Shown here: piece by piece, positions 8,021 to 15,988 of the stretch
How the letters are laid out: every line of letters begins with the position of its first letter
Position numbering within the stretch: position 1 is the first letter of the stretch
NCBI GenBank assembly: GCA_046328335.1
Contig: JAXLWU010000014.1
Location: forward strand, 62,001-126,000
DNA from: JACCXM01 sp046328335
Lineage (GTDB): Bacteria; Chloroflexota; Chloroflexia; Thermomicrobiales; UBA6265
Direction: 5' to 3'
Length of the DNA: 64,000 nucleotides
Notes under the pieces: model-generated
Seen by the model: the letters and a program-made list of their open reading frames with translations, nothing else
Told to the model about the DNA's origin: nothing
Database searches by the model: none
Position numbers and translations under genes: made by a program

Positions 8021-9019
8021 ATGTGTACCCGAGCCACCTATCTGGGACTGGACGATATCGTCATTACCACCCGGACGCTCGATTGGTTTGCTCCCCTCGG
8101 CACCAACCTCTGGGCGTATCCGCGGGGTGTGGCGCGTGATGGCGCGGCGGGCCCGGATAGTCTGCGCTGGGTCTCACGGTACGGCAGCGTGACCGCCAGC
8201 GGGTTCGAGGCGTGCACCATCGACGGAATCAACGAACCAGGTCTCGTCGCCAACATGCTCTATCTCGCTGAAGCGGACTACGGCAGCCCTCCTCCCGGCG
8301 ACCAGCGGAAACCAATCTCAGTAGCAGCCTGGGCGCAGTACGCGCTGGACCACTTCGCGACCGTTGCGGAAGCGGTCGCCGCCTTGCGGCAGGAGCCGTT
8401 CTACGTCAAGACGGTCGAGACGCCTGATGGCCACGCCGGCACCGTGCATCTCTCGCTCTCCGATCCCAGCGGCGATTCCGCGATCTTCGAGTACGTCGGC
8501 GGCAACCTGGTCATCCACCATGGCCACGAGTATCAGGTGATGACCAACTCACCCATCTACGACGAGCAACTTGCGCTCAATGCCTATTGGGAGCAGATCG
8601 GCGGCACGGTCATGCTGCCAGGCACCAGCCGGGCGGCGGACCGCTTCGTGCGCGCCTCGTTCTACATCAAGGCGGTGCCGCAAACGGCGGAATTGGTCCC
8701 GGCGCTGGCAAGCGCGTTTGGCGTCATCCGCAACGCCTCGGTTCCGCTCGGCATCACCACGCCCGGCCAACCAAACATCAGTTCCACCCTCTGGCGCACG
8801 GTCGCCGACCAGAAGAACCGCGTCTACTACTTCGAATCGGCGCAAAGCCCGTTCCTGATCTGGATCGACCTGGACGCGATCGATTTCTCCGAGGGCGCCC
8901 CGAGCCGGAAGATCACCCTGACCCACGAATCGGCATTGCTCCGCGATGACGCCTTCGTCTCCGGGGACGTCACCGCGCTCTTCGCGCCTGCCGAACCGTT
9001 CGCGTTTCTTCCGGCATAG
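8021..9019 (+). CDS. Linear amide C-N hydrolase, choloylglycine hydrolase family (Ntn hydrolase)
   Basis: The 332-residue protein begins MCTRATY, so removal of Met exposes Cys2 as the N-terminal nucleophile of a bile-salt hydrolase/penicillin V acylase fold. Other family residues are present: R18 and D21 in TTRTLDW, an asparagine in NMLYL near 80, and N176 in VMTNSP. Length is standard. The start is fixed by the need for Cys2 and by GGAGAAAGG upstream. No signal peptide is visible, so the enzyme may be cytoplasmic. In environmental bacteria such enzymes cleave penicillin V or N-acyl homoserine lactones; bile acids are unlikely here. It ends against a long inverted repeat. Confidence 0.9.
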   Translation: MCTRATYLGLDDIVITTRTLDWFAPLGTNLWAYPRGVARDGAAGPDSLRWVSRYGSVTASGFEACTIDGINEPGLVANMLYLAEADYGSPPPGDQRKPISVAAWAQYALDHFATVAEAVAALRQEPFYVKTVETPDGHAGTVHLSLSDPSGDSAIFEYVGGNLVIHHGHEYQVMTNSPIYDEQLALNAYWEQIGGTVMLPGTSRAADRFVRASFYIKAVPQTAELVPALASAFGVIRNASVPLGITTPGQPNISSTLWRTVADQKNRVYYFESAQSPFLIWIDLDAIDFSEGAPSRKITLTHESALLRDDAFVSGDVTALFAPAEPFAFLPA

Positions 9020-9091
9020 TCGCGTCTATTCGCCATGACTCGGAGCAGGGAGGTACGGAGTTCGGAACCCAGGGGGAGCCTGGATGGGGAA

Positions 9092-9157
9092 GCGGGCGAC
9101 GCAAGCGTCGCACCCTACGACGCATATTCCGTAGGGTGCGACGCTTGCGTCGCCCGC
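9092..9157. repeat. Two inverted family A copies forming a 28-bp stem between convergent genes
   Basis: Positions 9092-9119 and 9130-9157 are perfect reverse complements (28 bp) around a 10-base loop. Each arm is a family A palindrome. The structure lies between the 3' ends of the Ntn hydrolase (plus) and the ABC permease (minus), so it could end transcription from both sides, although there is no U-tract. Confidence 0.8.
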
Positions 9158-9234
9158 GCTCCTGACCGCGAGCGCAAAGGTCCAGAATGCCGTGGCTCCA
9201 CTCCGCCTCCCGTTCGCGATGTCCGCATCGTGAC

Positions 9235-10038
9235 TCAGCCCTCGCTGTCGAATTGGGCCGGTTTCATCCGCACCGCGACGATGATGGCGAGCACGATCGA
9301 GATGGCGAGCACGATGGTCACCAACGCGTTCACGTTTTGAGTGAAGCCGACGCGAGTCATCGCCCAGAGGCGCAGCGGCAGCGTCATCTGATCGCCGCTG
9401 AGGAAGACGGTGATCAGTGTCTCATCGAAGGAGAGAGTGAGCGCGAGCAGGGCGCCGGTCACAATCGCCGACATGAGTTGTGGCAGCACGATGTAGCGGA
9501 ACGTCTGCCAAGCGCTCGCGCCGAGATCGTAGGACGCTTCGGTGAGCGCGGGCGGCAGCGATTGCAGCCGTGTCCGCACCAGACGATAGGCAATGGCCAA
9601 CACAAAGACGGTGTGGCCAAGAACGATGGTCTGGACGCCGCGCGGGATACCCAGATCGGCACAGGCGACCAGCAGCGAGAGCCCGGTGATGATCGGCGGT
9701 AGGAGGAAGGGGAGGTAGATCGCCAGTTCCAGCGATGTCCGCCCCATCGCGCCGTCGCGGTTGGTGTACAGCGCAAAGAGCATCGCCAGCACCGTTGCCA
9801 CGCTGACGGCGATCACCGCGACGATCGCCGTGTTGCGCAGGGCGGCGATGACATCCGGGTCCGACCAGACGTCTCGGTACGGCGCCAGCGAAAAACTCTC
9901 CCAGGCGATCTGGTCGTCTTCCAGCGCCACCACGGAAAAGAGGGCATTGATCAACACCGGCGAATAGAGTACGAAGAGCACGATGGCGGTGAAGATGCCG
10001 GCGGCCACGTCGACCGCGCGTTCGCCAGGGGAACGCAT
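9235..10038 (-). CDS. ABC transporter permease, polyamine type (PotC-like)
   Basis: This 267-residue inner-membrane protein has six predicted TM segments. The permease EAA loop reads EASYDLGASAWQTFRYIVLPQL, which docks on the ATPase. The N-terminus ERAVDVAAGIFTAIVLFVLYSPVL and overall length match PotC/PotI-type subunits. Together with the PotB-like permease, the PotD-like binding protein and the PotA-like ATPase at 14087, it completes a four-part importer. It is the last gene of the minus-strand run and is separated from the other permease by 255 bases filled with family B repeats, which is unusual inside a transporter operon. Confidence 0.9.
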   Translation of the reverse strand: MRSPGERAVDVAAGIFTAIVLFVLYSPVLINALFSVVALEDDQIAWESFSLAPYRDVWSDPDVIAALRNTAIVAVIAVSVATVLAMLFALYTNRDGAMGRTSLELAIYLPFLLPPIITGLSLLVACADLGIPRGVQTIVLGHTVFVLAIAYRLVRTRLQSLPPALTEASYDLGASAWQTFRYIVLPQLMSAIVTGALLALTLSFDETLITVFLSGDQMTLPLRLWAMTRVGFTQNVNALVTIVLAISIVLAIIVAVRMKPAQFDSEG

Positions 10039-10079
10039 CGGCTACCCCTCGCGTCCGTGGATGCCGAGTAGCAGGTGGG

Positions 10080-10279
10080 TCGTCCCGAGGAACGAGGGAC
10101 CTCGTCGTTTCCAGGTCGATCGAGCGATCACGCCGAGATTCCTCCTGCGTCGGAATGACACGATGCACCCACAGCGCCGCGCCCAATCTGTGTCGTGCCG
10201 AGCCAGCCCGAGGCATCTCGGCGACCGTCACGATCGAGCCCAACGCCGAGGTCCCTCCTGCGGTCGGGACGACACGATG
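10080..10279. repeat. Cluster of four family B elements between two permease genes
   Basis: Copies at 10080-10109 and 10190-10223 are in one orientation. Copies at 10131-10164 and 10243-10279 are in the other. The shared core is GAGGTCCCTCCTGCG followed by GGGACGACAC, with a GAGATTCCTCC variant. They fill almost the whole spacer 10039-10293 and could fold into hairpins between the two cistrons. Confidence 0.7.
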
Positions 10280-10293
10280 TCCGCACGATGCCC

Positions 10294-11142
10294 CTAGAAC
10301 CGCGCCCGGCGGGTGAAATAGGCCGCGAGCAGAATGACGCCGAGCGCGGTCACCAGCAGGAGCGCGGCCATCGCCGACCCCAGCGGCCAGTTGTAGGCCA
10401 GGCCGAACTGCGACCAGATCAGGCGCCCATAGGTGAAACCCGAGGTCCCGCCCACCATCTGCGGCGTGACGAAATCGCCGAGCGCGAGCACGAAAGCGAA
10501 CAATGCCCCGGCCGCCGTCCCCGGGAGCGAGAGCGGCAGCACCACATGGCGGAAGGTGCGCCACTGACTGGCGCCGAGATCGGTCGAGGCCTCCAGCAGC
10601 CGATGGGGAATCCGCTCCAGCGAAATGAAGACGGGCAGGATCACGAATGGCAGGTAGATGACGGTCATCGTGATCAGCACCGCACGCTGGTTATAGAGAA
10701 AGGCTTTGCTCGGCACATCCAGCAGCCCAACACCGACCAGAGTTTGATTCAGCAGTCCATTCAGGCCAAGTACCGCGCGGAGCGTGTACAGCTTGACGAT
10801 GTAACTCATGAACAACGGGAGCACGGTCAGCAGGAGGAGGAGATTGCGCGTCCTTCCCCGCCGGCGCCAGACGAACCAGGCCACCGGGTAGCCGGCGAGA
10901 AGCGTCAGCGCCGCGACTTGCGTGCAGAGCAGGAGTGATTCCAGGTACGTCTCGCGGTAGGTCGGGTTGCCGAACACCTCGCCGTAGTTGCCGAGTCCGA
11001 TCTCGCGCACGATCTGGTTGTTCTCGACCCGGAAGAGCGACAAGAGCAGGAAGGCAAAGATCGGCGCGGCGATTGCCAGTAGCGGCAGCGCCGCGGCGGC
11101 GAGAAAGGCGAGCCAGGCCCGCAGCGGCGCCGTGCCGATCAT
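10294..11142 (-). CDS. ABC transporter permease, polyamine type (PotB-like)
   Basis: The 282-residue membrane protein has an N-terminal TM helix (AWLAFLAAAALPLLAIAAPIF) and about five further segments. Its EAA loop is LLEASTDLGASQWRTFRHVVLPLS. The pattern is that of PotB/PotH, the first permease of spermidine/putrescine-type importers. It lies upstream of the PotC-like gene on the same strand and about 230 bases downstream of the enolase-superfamily gene. The cargo may be a polyamine, but related systems also carry other organic cations, opines and sulfonates; the nearby enolase-superfamily enzyme hints at an acid-sugar-like or amino-acid derivative. Confidence 0.9.
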   Translation of the reverse strand: MIGTAPLRAWLAFLAAAALPLLAIAAPIFAFLLLSLFRVENNQIVREIGLGNYGEVFGNPTYRETYLESLLLCTQVAALTLLAGYPVAWFVWRRRGRTRNLLLLLTVLPLFMSYIVKLYTLRAVLGLNGLLNQTLVGVGLLDVPSKAFLYNQRAVLITMTVIYLPFVILPVFISLERIPHRLLEASTDLGASQWRTFRHVVLPLSLPGTAAGALFAFVLALGDFVTPQMVGGTSGFTYGRLIWSQFGLAYNWPLGSAMAALLLVTALGVILLAAYFTRRARF

Positions 11143-11184
11143 CGGACGGAATCCGGCTGAAAACCACCGCGATCGCCTCGACTC

Positions 11185-11328
11185 GTGGCGCCGCGAGCCC
11201 CTCTCCTATCGCAATCGCCCACAGGGGGAGGTATGGCGGAAATGGCGCGTTTGCTTTGGCGCGGAACATCAACGCGGCCGCCAAAAGCCCCTCTCCCTGC
11301 GCACAGGGAGAGGGGTTGGGGTGAGGGC
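11185..11328. repeat. Composite dispersed repeat, family C, copy 1
   Basis: A hairpin core GCCCCTCTCCCTGCGCACAG followed by GGAGAGGGGTTGGGGTGAGGG occupies about 11285-11328. A second, weaker GCCCCTCTCC lies at about 11197. The stretch from 11219 closely resembles 45521-45630 over about 110 bases. The spacer also contains CATTATCCG, a short flank motif resembling the one beside other copies. Confidence 0.7.
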
Positions 11329-11370
11329 GCGCAGAGCGTGCAAGCGGTAGCCATTATCCGACGTGGATCA

Positions 11371-12591
11371 TCAAGCAACCGTGTAGCGGCGCACGGCGTC
11401 CCAATCGATTTCGACACCAAGCCCCGGTTTCTGAGGAAGCGGGATCGTGCCGTCGGGATCGAGCACCAGTTCTTCGTAGGCCAGTTCCCGGCGTAGCCGC
11501 TCGTGGCACAACTGGCGCGGCAGAAACTCGATGAACGCGCAGTGATCGGTGACAAAGGCGAGGTGGGCGGTGGCGGAAACCGCGATGCCCGTCTTCCAGC
11601 AGTGGGGCACGATCGTCACCCCTCGCGCCTTCGCCATGTCGCAGACGATTTTGGCTTCCCCGATGCCCCCGACCCGGCCGACATCCGGTTGCGCGATCTG
11701 AATGTGGGCCACATCCATCGCCTCGGCGAATTCGAAGCGGGTTGCCAGCCACTCGCCATAGGCGATCGGCATCGGCGCCTCGGCCGCGAGTTGCGCGATC
11801 TCGTGAACGTTGTCCGACCAGAGCGGGGTTTCCAGGAAGAAACAGTTGAATTCTGCCCAGTCCCGGATCGTCGCCAGGCAGGTTTCGGCATCGTCCCAGA
11901 GATAGCCGACATCGACCATCAGGGTGATGTCCGGGCCGATCGTCTCCCGCACCGCGGCCAGCACCGCCGTGTGCCGCTCGTCACTCTCGCGCATCCCGTC
12001 GTGGGCGTACGGCCCGTTCATGATGATCTCGGCCTTCACGGCGCGGAAGCCGAGTTCGACCGCCCGCGCCGCTGCCTCGCAGAGGGCGTCGCGATAGACG
12101 GCAAACGAATTTCCAACCGGCAAGAGCGAGGCATAGGGCGTAATCCGGTCCCGCGTCGCGCCACCGAGCAGGGCGTGTACCGGCAGCGCGACCGCTTTCC
12201 CACAGAGATCCCAGAGGGCCATGTCGACCGCGCTCAGGGCGTGAATCACCATGCCGCGGCGCCCGTTCATCGCCGAGCCCAGGTACGCCTCGCGCCACAG
12301 GGCGCCGATCTGGAAGGGGTCGGCCCCGATCAGCAGATCGCGAATGGAGCGACCCATGGTGTGGGTCCCCGGCGCTTCCAGACACGCCTTCGCCATCCAG
12401 GGATTGGCATCGCACTCGCCCACCCCCGTCACCCCACCGTCGGTGTGGATGACCACCACCAGACTGTCCTGCGCCGAGGAGGTGAACCCCGGATCGAAAT
12501 CGGGGGCCAGCAGCACATGGCACTCGACATCGGTGATGGTCAGTTGCGGCGGTGGGCCCGGCAGTTGCGGTGAAATCGTCTCGATCGGCAT
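11371..12591 (-). CDS. Mandelate racemase/muconate lactonizing enzyme family protein
   Basis: This enolase-superfamily enzyme has 406 residues and a mandelate-racemase-like active site. Visible elements are KAE on the second strand (RAVKAEI), metal ligands D (LMVDVGYLW), E (CFFLETPL) and E (AYGEWLA), the D of the Asp-His dyad in QPDVGRVGG, and the His in IVPHCWKTG. Such enzymes abstract the alpha-proton of a carboxylate, usually to dehydrate an acid sugar. It lies between the PotD-like binding protein and the PotB-like permease, so it probably acts on the imported compound. The specific acid is not determinable. A palindromic repeat pair separates it from the binding-protein gene. Confidence 0.92.
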   Translation of the reverse strand: MPIETISPQLPGPPPQLTITDVECHVLLAPDFDPGFTSSAQDSLVVVIHTDGGVTGVGECDANPWMAKACLEAPGTHTMGRSIRDLLIGADPFQIGALWREAYLGSAMNGRRGMVIHALSAVDMALWDLCGKAVALPVHALLGGATRDRITPYASLLPVGNSFAVYRDALCEAAARAVELGFRAVKAEIIMNGPYAHDGMRESDERHTAVLAAVRETIGPDITLMVDVGYLWDDAETCLATIRDWAEFNCFFLETPLWSDNVHEIAQLAAEAPMPIAYGEWLATRFEFAEAMDVAHIQIAQPDVGRVGGIGEAKIVCDMAKARGVTIVPHCWKTGIAVSATAHLAFVTDHCAFIEFLPRQLCHERLRRELAYEELVLDPDGTIPLPQKPGLGVEIDWDAVRRYTVA

Positions 12592-12619
12592 GGCGTCTTC
12601 CTAAAGTCAGGTGAGCAAC

Positions 12620-12718
12620 GTAGGGGCACGGCATGCCGCGCCCGGTTACCCCGACGGCGCTTCCCACCCTCGAAACGCGGTCCTGTCCAATCGTGGGCAC
12701 GGCATGCCGTGCCCCTAC
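12620..12718. repeat. Pair of family D palindromes in inverted orientation
   Basis: GGGCACGGCATGCCGTGCCC (12695-12714) is a perfect 20-base palindrome. The first copy at about 12620-12645 shares the 18 bases GTAGGGGCACGGCATGCC with the reverse complement of 12701-12718. The pair could form a large stem between the binding-protein stop and the enolase-superfamily start, inside the operon. Confidence 0.75.
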
Positions 12719-12749
12719 ACCGCGCTCCCGTCGGTTTCCCGACCAGCGG

Positions 12750-13790
12750 CTAACTCGCCTTGACCTCGTTCCAGATCTGCACCCGCTTGTCGAAGTTCTC
12801 CGGGGTGAGCAACCAGGCGAGTTGGTCGCCGTAGGTCATGCCGATCTCGTCGTTGGCGGTTTCATTGGTGGTGTTACCGTAATTGAACTTGCTGGACAGG
12901 AGCGCGCCGACGTCGGGCGTCATGCAGGCGTCGATCCAGGCGTGGGCGAGATCGACGTCCCGCGCGCCGACGCTGGCCACCCAGCAGTCGAGCCAGCCGA
13001 TCGCCTTCTCCTTGGGGATGACCACCTGGGCGTTGACGCCGCGCTCTTTGATCATCGCCGCCATCGTCTCGCCCATGGAGAAGGCCAGTTTGATGTCGTT
13101 TTGGGCGAAGATGTCCGCGCCCTCTTCAAATCCGGCGTAGTAGGTCAGGAGCAGCCGCTTCTGCTCGATCAACTTCTGTTTGACCTGCTCGAACTGCTCG
13201 TCGGTCAGGTCGTATGGCTTCTCGAAGCCGAGCACCAGCGCGGCCAGCACGATCGAGTTGTTGGCGTCGTCGAGGGCGATCATCTGCTGCTCGTATTGCG
13301 GATCCCACATCACCGCCCAGGAATCAGGCGCGGTCTCGAACTGATCGGCGTCGTAGACCAGCGGCAGCGAGCCCCAGGCAAAGGGGACACCGTAGCGGTC
13401 CTCGCCGCGCATGATCGGTTCGACGGTCTGGAACGCGGGGATGACATGCTTGACGTTCGGCAGTTTGTCCAGATCGAGCGGCTGGATCAGCCCGGCGTCG
13501 ATGTAGCGGGCGAAGGCGGAGGTATCGAAGGCCACCACGTCGAAATCGGCGCCTTTGGACCCCTGCATCTTGGCGAACATCTCATCGACCGAGCCGACGT
13601 AGACGACATTCACCGTCGCCCCGGTCGCCTCCTGAAAGGGATCGAGCCACTCCGGTTCGGCGTATCCCTCCCAGGTGAGGACGCGCAATTCCTTGCTCTG
13701 GGCCCGAATCAGCGTCGGCGCGCCAAGCGCGACACCCGCGGCGGCGCCCGCGACGAGTTGGCGACGGTTCAGCATCATTGCAGCCGACAT
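12750..13790 (-). CDS. ABC transporter substrate-binding protein (PotD/PotF-like)
   Basis: The 346-residue precursor begins MSAAMMLNRRQLVAGAAAG, a Tat-like signal with cleavage probably after LIRAQ. The mature part opens KELRVLTWEGYAEPEWLDPF, the classic PotD/PotF start, and continues with FDVVAFDTSAFARYIDAGL. It is a periplasm- or membrane-facing receptor for a polyamine-like cation. The ATG at 13790 is preceded by AAAGGAAC. It is the first gene of the minus-strand transporter run and is divergent from the ATPase at 14087. The 296-base intergenic region between them must hold both promoters; no convincing -35/-10 pair is visible there. Confidence 0.92.
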   Translation of the reverse strand: MSAAMMLNRRQLVAGAAAGVALGAPTLIRAQSKELRVLTWEGYAEPEWLDPFQEATGATVNVVYVGSVDEMFAKMQGSKGADFDVVAFDTSAFARYIDAGLIQPLDLDKLPNVKHVIPAFQTVEPIMRGEDRYGVPFAWGSLPLVYDADQFETAPDSWAVMWDPQYEQQMIALDDANNSIVLAALVLGFEKPYDLTDEQFEQVKQKLIEQKRLLLTYYAGFEEGADIFAQNDIKLAFSMGETMAAMIKERGVNAQVVIPKEKAIGWLDCWVASVGARDVDLAHAWIDACMTPDVGALLSSKFNYGNTTNETANDEIGMTYGDQLAWLLTPENFDKRVQIWNEVKAS

Positions 13791-14086
13791 GCGCGTTCCT
13801 TTCGTGCTGGTCCGGATCGGCGCGGACTCTGGCAGCCCGGGGCGCGACCCGGAGACAAACCGTTCGTGTTGTACGATGCCATGCAATGCTAGAGGATCAA
13901 ATGGCGACATTCCACTAGCCGTGCGCCAGGGTAAGCGGCGGAAATCCGCCGCGCGCAATGGCCAGGCTCGTGGTGGCAGTGCGCCCGTGACGACGCGGGC
14001 GAGAGATCCGATGCATGCGCCAGCTTGCCTCCGGCGTGGTCGCCGGGTGGCGGGAACCATCATGGAGTTCCAGGATCGTGGAGAGC

Positions 14087-15163
14087 ATGCTCTCGATTCA
14101 CCATGTCACCAAGCGGTTCGGTGATGGTCCGCCGGCGGTTGACGACGTCTCCCTCGAGATCGGCCGCAACGAGTTCTTCGCGCTCCTGGGTCCTTCCGGT
14201 TGCGGCAAGACCACGTTGCTGCGCACCATCGCCGGCTTCGAAACGCCAACGGCCGGACGGATCGTGATCGACGGCGAGGATATGACCACCACTCCCGCCA
14301 ATCGTCGTCCGGTCAATCTCGTGTTTCAGTCCTACGCCCTCTTTCCCCATATGAGCGTCATCGACAACGTCGGGTACGGTCTGATGGTGGTCGGTACGCC
14401 AAAAGAGGAGACGCGCCGCCGGGCACGAGAGGCGCTGGCGCTGGTCCAACTGGAAGACCTGGCCGATCGCGCTCCCGATCAACTCTCCGGTGGGCAGCGG
14501 CAACGGGTGGCGCTGGCGCGGGCCCTGGTCAAGCGGCCGAAGGTGCTGCTGCTCGACGAACCGCTCTCCGCCCTCGATGCCAAACTGCGCGAGACGATGC
14601 AGTCGGAATTGGTGCAGTTGCAGCGGCTGCTCGGCTTCACGTTCATCATCGTCACCCACGATCAGGACGAGGCGCTCTCGATCGCCACCCGGATCGCGGT
14701 GATGCACGAGGGCCGGGTGAGTCAGATCGGTACGCCACGCGAGTTGTACGAGTCGCCGGCATCGCGACTGGTCGCCGAGTTCATCGGGCGCATCAACCTC
14801 TTCCCCGCCCGCATTGCCGGACACGATGCGGCCATGACCATCTACGACACTCCCGGCATTGGACTGGTTCCGATCTCGTCGCTTTCGCCAGCGGCTGATG
14901 CCGTCACTCTGGCAATCCGGCCGGAGCGGATCGCCATCGACACGGCGCCGTCAGCCGCCACCGGTTTCATTTCGATGTTTGGCGTAGTGCGGGACGTCGC
15001 CTATTTCGGCGACACCAGCCGTGTCGTCGTTGCCACGGCGTCTGGTCAGAAAATCCTCGTCAACGTCGCCAATGACGGTCGAGATCGCGATTCCCGGCTA
15101 CCCCTCGGGCAGGATGTGCGGGTGAGTTGGCGACCGGAAGAGATGCTCGTGCTACCGCTCTGA
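14087..15163 (+). CDS. ABC transporter ATP-binding protein (PotA-like)
   Basis: This 358-residue ATPase has Walker A GPSGCGKTT, Q-loop VFQSYALFPHM, signature LSGGQRQRVALARAL, Walker B VLLLDEPLSALD and the switch histidine in IIVTHDQDEAL. A TOBE domain with FGVVRDVAYFGDTSR and a final SWRPEEMLVLPL follows, as in PotA. The ATG at 14087 is used; GTG at 14078 is an in-frame alternative, and a longer frame reaches 14015. It energises the PotB/PotC-like permeases encoded divergently. It is also the closest ATPase to the sugar importer at 20.7-24.0 kb, which lacks one, so sharing is possible but unproven. Confidence 0.93.
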   Translation: MLSIHHVTKRFGDGPPAVDDVSLEIGRNEFFALLGPSGCGKTTLLRTIAGFETPTAGRIVIDGEDMTTTPANRRPVNLVFQSYALFPHMSVIDNVGYGLMVVGTPKEETRRRAREALALVQLEDLADRAPDQLSGGQRQRVALARALVKRPKVLLLDEPLSALDAKLRETMQSELVQLQRLLGFTFIIVTHDQDEALSIATRIAVMHEGRVSQIGTPRELYESPASRLVAEFIGRINLFPARIAGHDAAMTIYDTPGIGLVPISSLSPAADAVTLAIRPERIAIDTAPSAATGFISMFGVVRDVAYFGDTSRVVVATASGQKILVNVANDGRDRDSRLPLGQDVRVSWRPEEMLVLPL

Positions 15164-15326
15164 GGCCAACGACACACCTGCCGATAGGCCAATGCGCCTC
15201 ACCCTGGGAAAGCGCGGCACGCCTCGTGCGTTTCGGACCTCGATTTCATGAACTCCCCGTAACCGTGGGAAACACCCTGGCGTACTAGTTAACGAGTGGT
15301 AGGTCCATCCTGGCACGGAGACCCCG

Positions 15327-15827
15327 ATGAACGCCCCCGCATCGCTGCTGCTCCCGCTCGGTCTGATCGTCGCCTTGATCGTCACGGCCATGGTGCACCC
15401 GGCGCCGACGTCACCCGGAATGGGGGAGGTCACCGTCATCTCTGCCACGGCCTCGGTCACGGCTCCGGCCCGGCTTGCCACTAGCGAAACTCCCTCGACC
15501 GCCACCCCGACCAGGCCACCGAAGCAGGCATTTCTGGCAAACACGCCGATCACCCTGGTGACAGCAACGCCGGTTCCGGCATCGCTGCCGACCAGAACCC
15601 CGGACACACCAACGCCGGCCACGCCTCCCCAGCCCACCGCGACCCCGATACCGGCGGTCCGAGCCGGCTGCGACCCCGCCTATCCGGACGAAAGCACCTG
15701 CATCCCGCCCGGCCCGCCCTTCGATCAGGGGTGCGCGATCACGATGGAACGGAACTTCACCGTCCTCCCGCCCGATCCGCAACGGCTGGACAAGGACAAG
15801 GACGGCATTGGGTGTGAGCCTTATTGA
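15327..15827 (+). CDS. Secreted protein with C-terminal Excalibur-like calcium-binding motif
   Basis: The 166-residue protein has an N-terminal hydrophobic segment (LLLPLGLIVALIVTAMV) that anchors or exports it. A disordered stalk very rich in Thr, Pro and Ala runs to about residue 110. The C-terminal domain has cysteines in CDPAYPDESTC and QGCAI and ends LDKDKDGIGCEPY. The DxDxDGxxCE ending is the signature of Excalibur domains, found on extracellular proteins of Gram-positive and related bacteria. Function is unknown beyond likely calcium binding at the cell surface. It is a lone gene converging on ALDH16, with an 8-bp tandem array after its stop. Confidence 0.78.
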   Translation: MNAPASLLLPLGLIVALIVTAMVHPAPTSPGMGEVTVISATASVTAPARLATSETPSTATPTRPPKQAFLANTPITLVTATPVPASLPTRTPDTPTPATPPQPTATPIPAVRAGCDPAYPDESTCIPPGPPFDQGCAITMERNFTVLPPDPQRLDKDKDGIGCEPY

Positions 15828-15969
15828 GACGGCGAGACGGCAAGAAATGAGTCGGGAGTCGGGAGTCAGGAGTCAGGAGAACGACGATCCTCTTCCTTGC
15901 CGACTCGCCGTCTGGCCGTCTGGCCGTCTCGCCGTCTGGCCGTCTGGCCGTCTGGCCGTCTCGCCGACT
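15826..15969. repeat. 8-bp tandem array with a flanking inverted copy
   Basis: Nine 8-base units of the form SGCCGTCT/SGCCGACT run from 15898 to 15969. Two units in the opposite orientation lie at 15827-15844 and pair with 15896-15913 at 17 of 18 positions. Between the arms is a second simple repeat of GGGAGTC/AGGAGTC units. The structure lies between the convergent Excalibur and ALDH16 genes. Confidence 0.8.
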
Positions 15970-15988
15970 TACGTCTGGCCGCGCCTCG

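Noticed and set aside
15898..15969. Tandem units considered as a CRISPR array
   Set aside because: Units are 8 bases and directly abutting, with no spacers and no cas genes.
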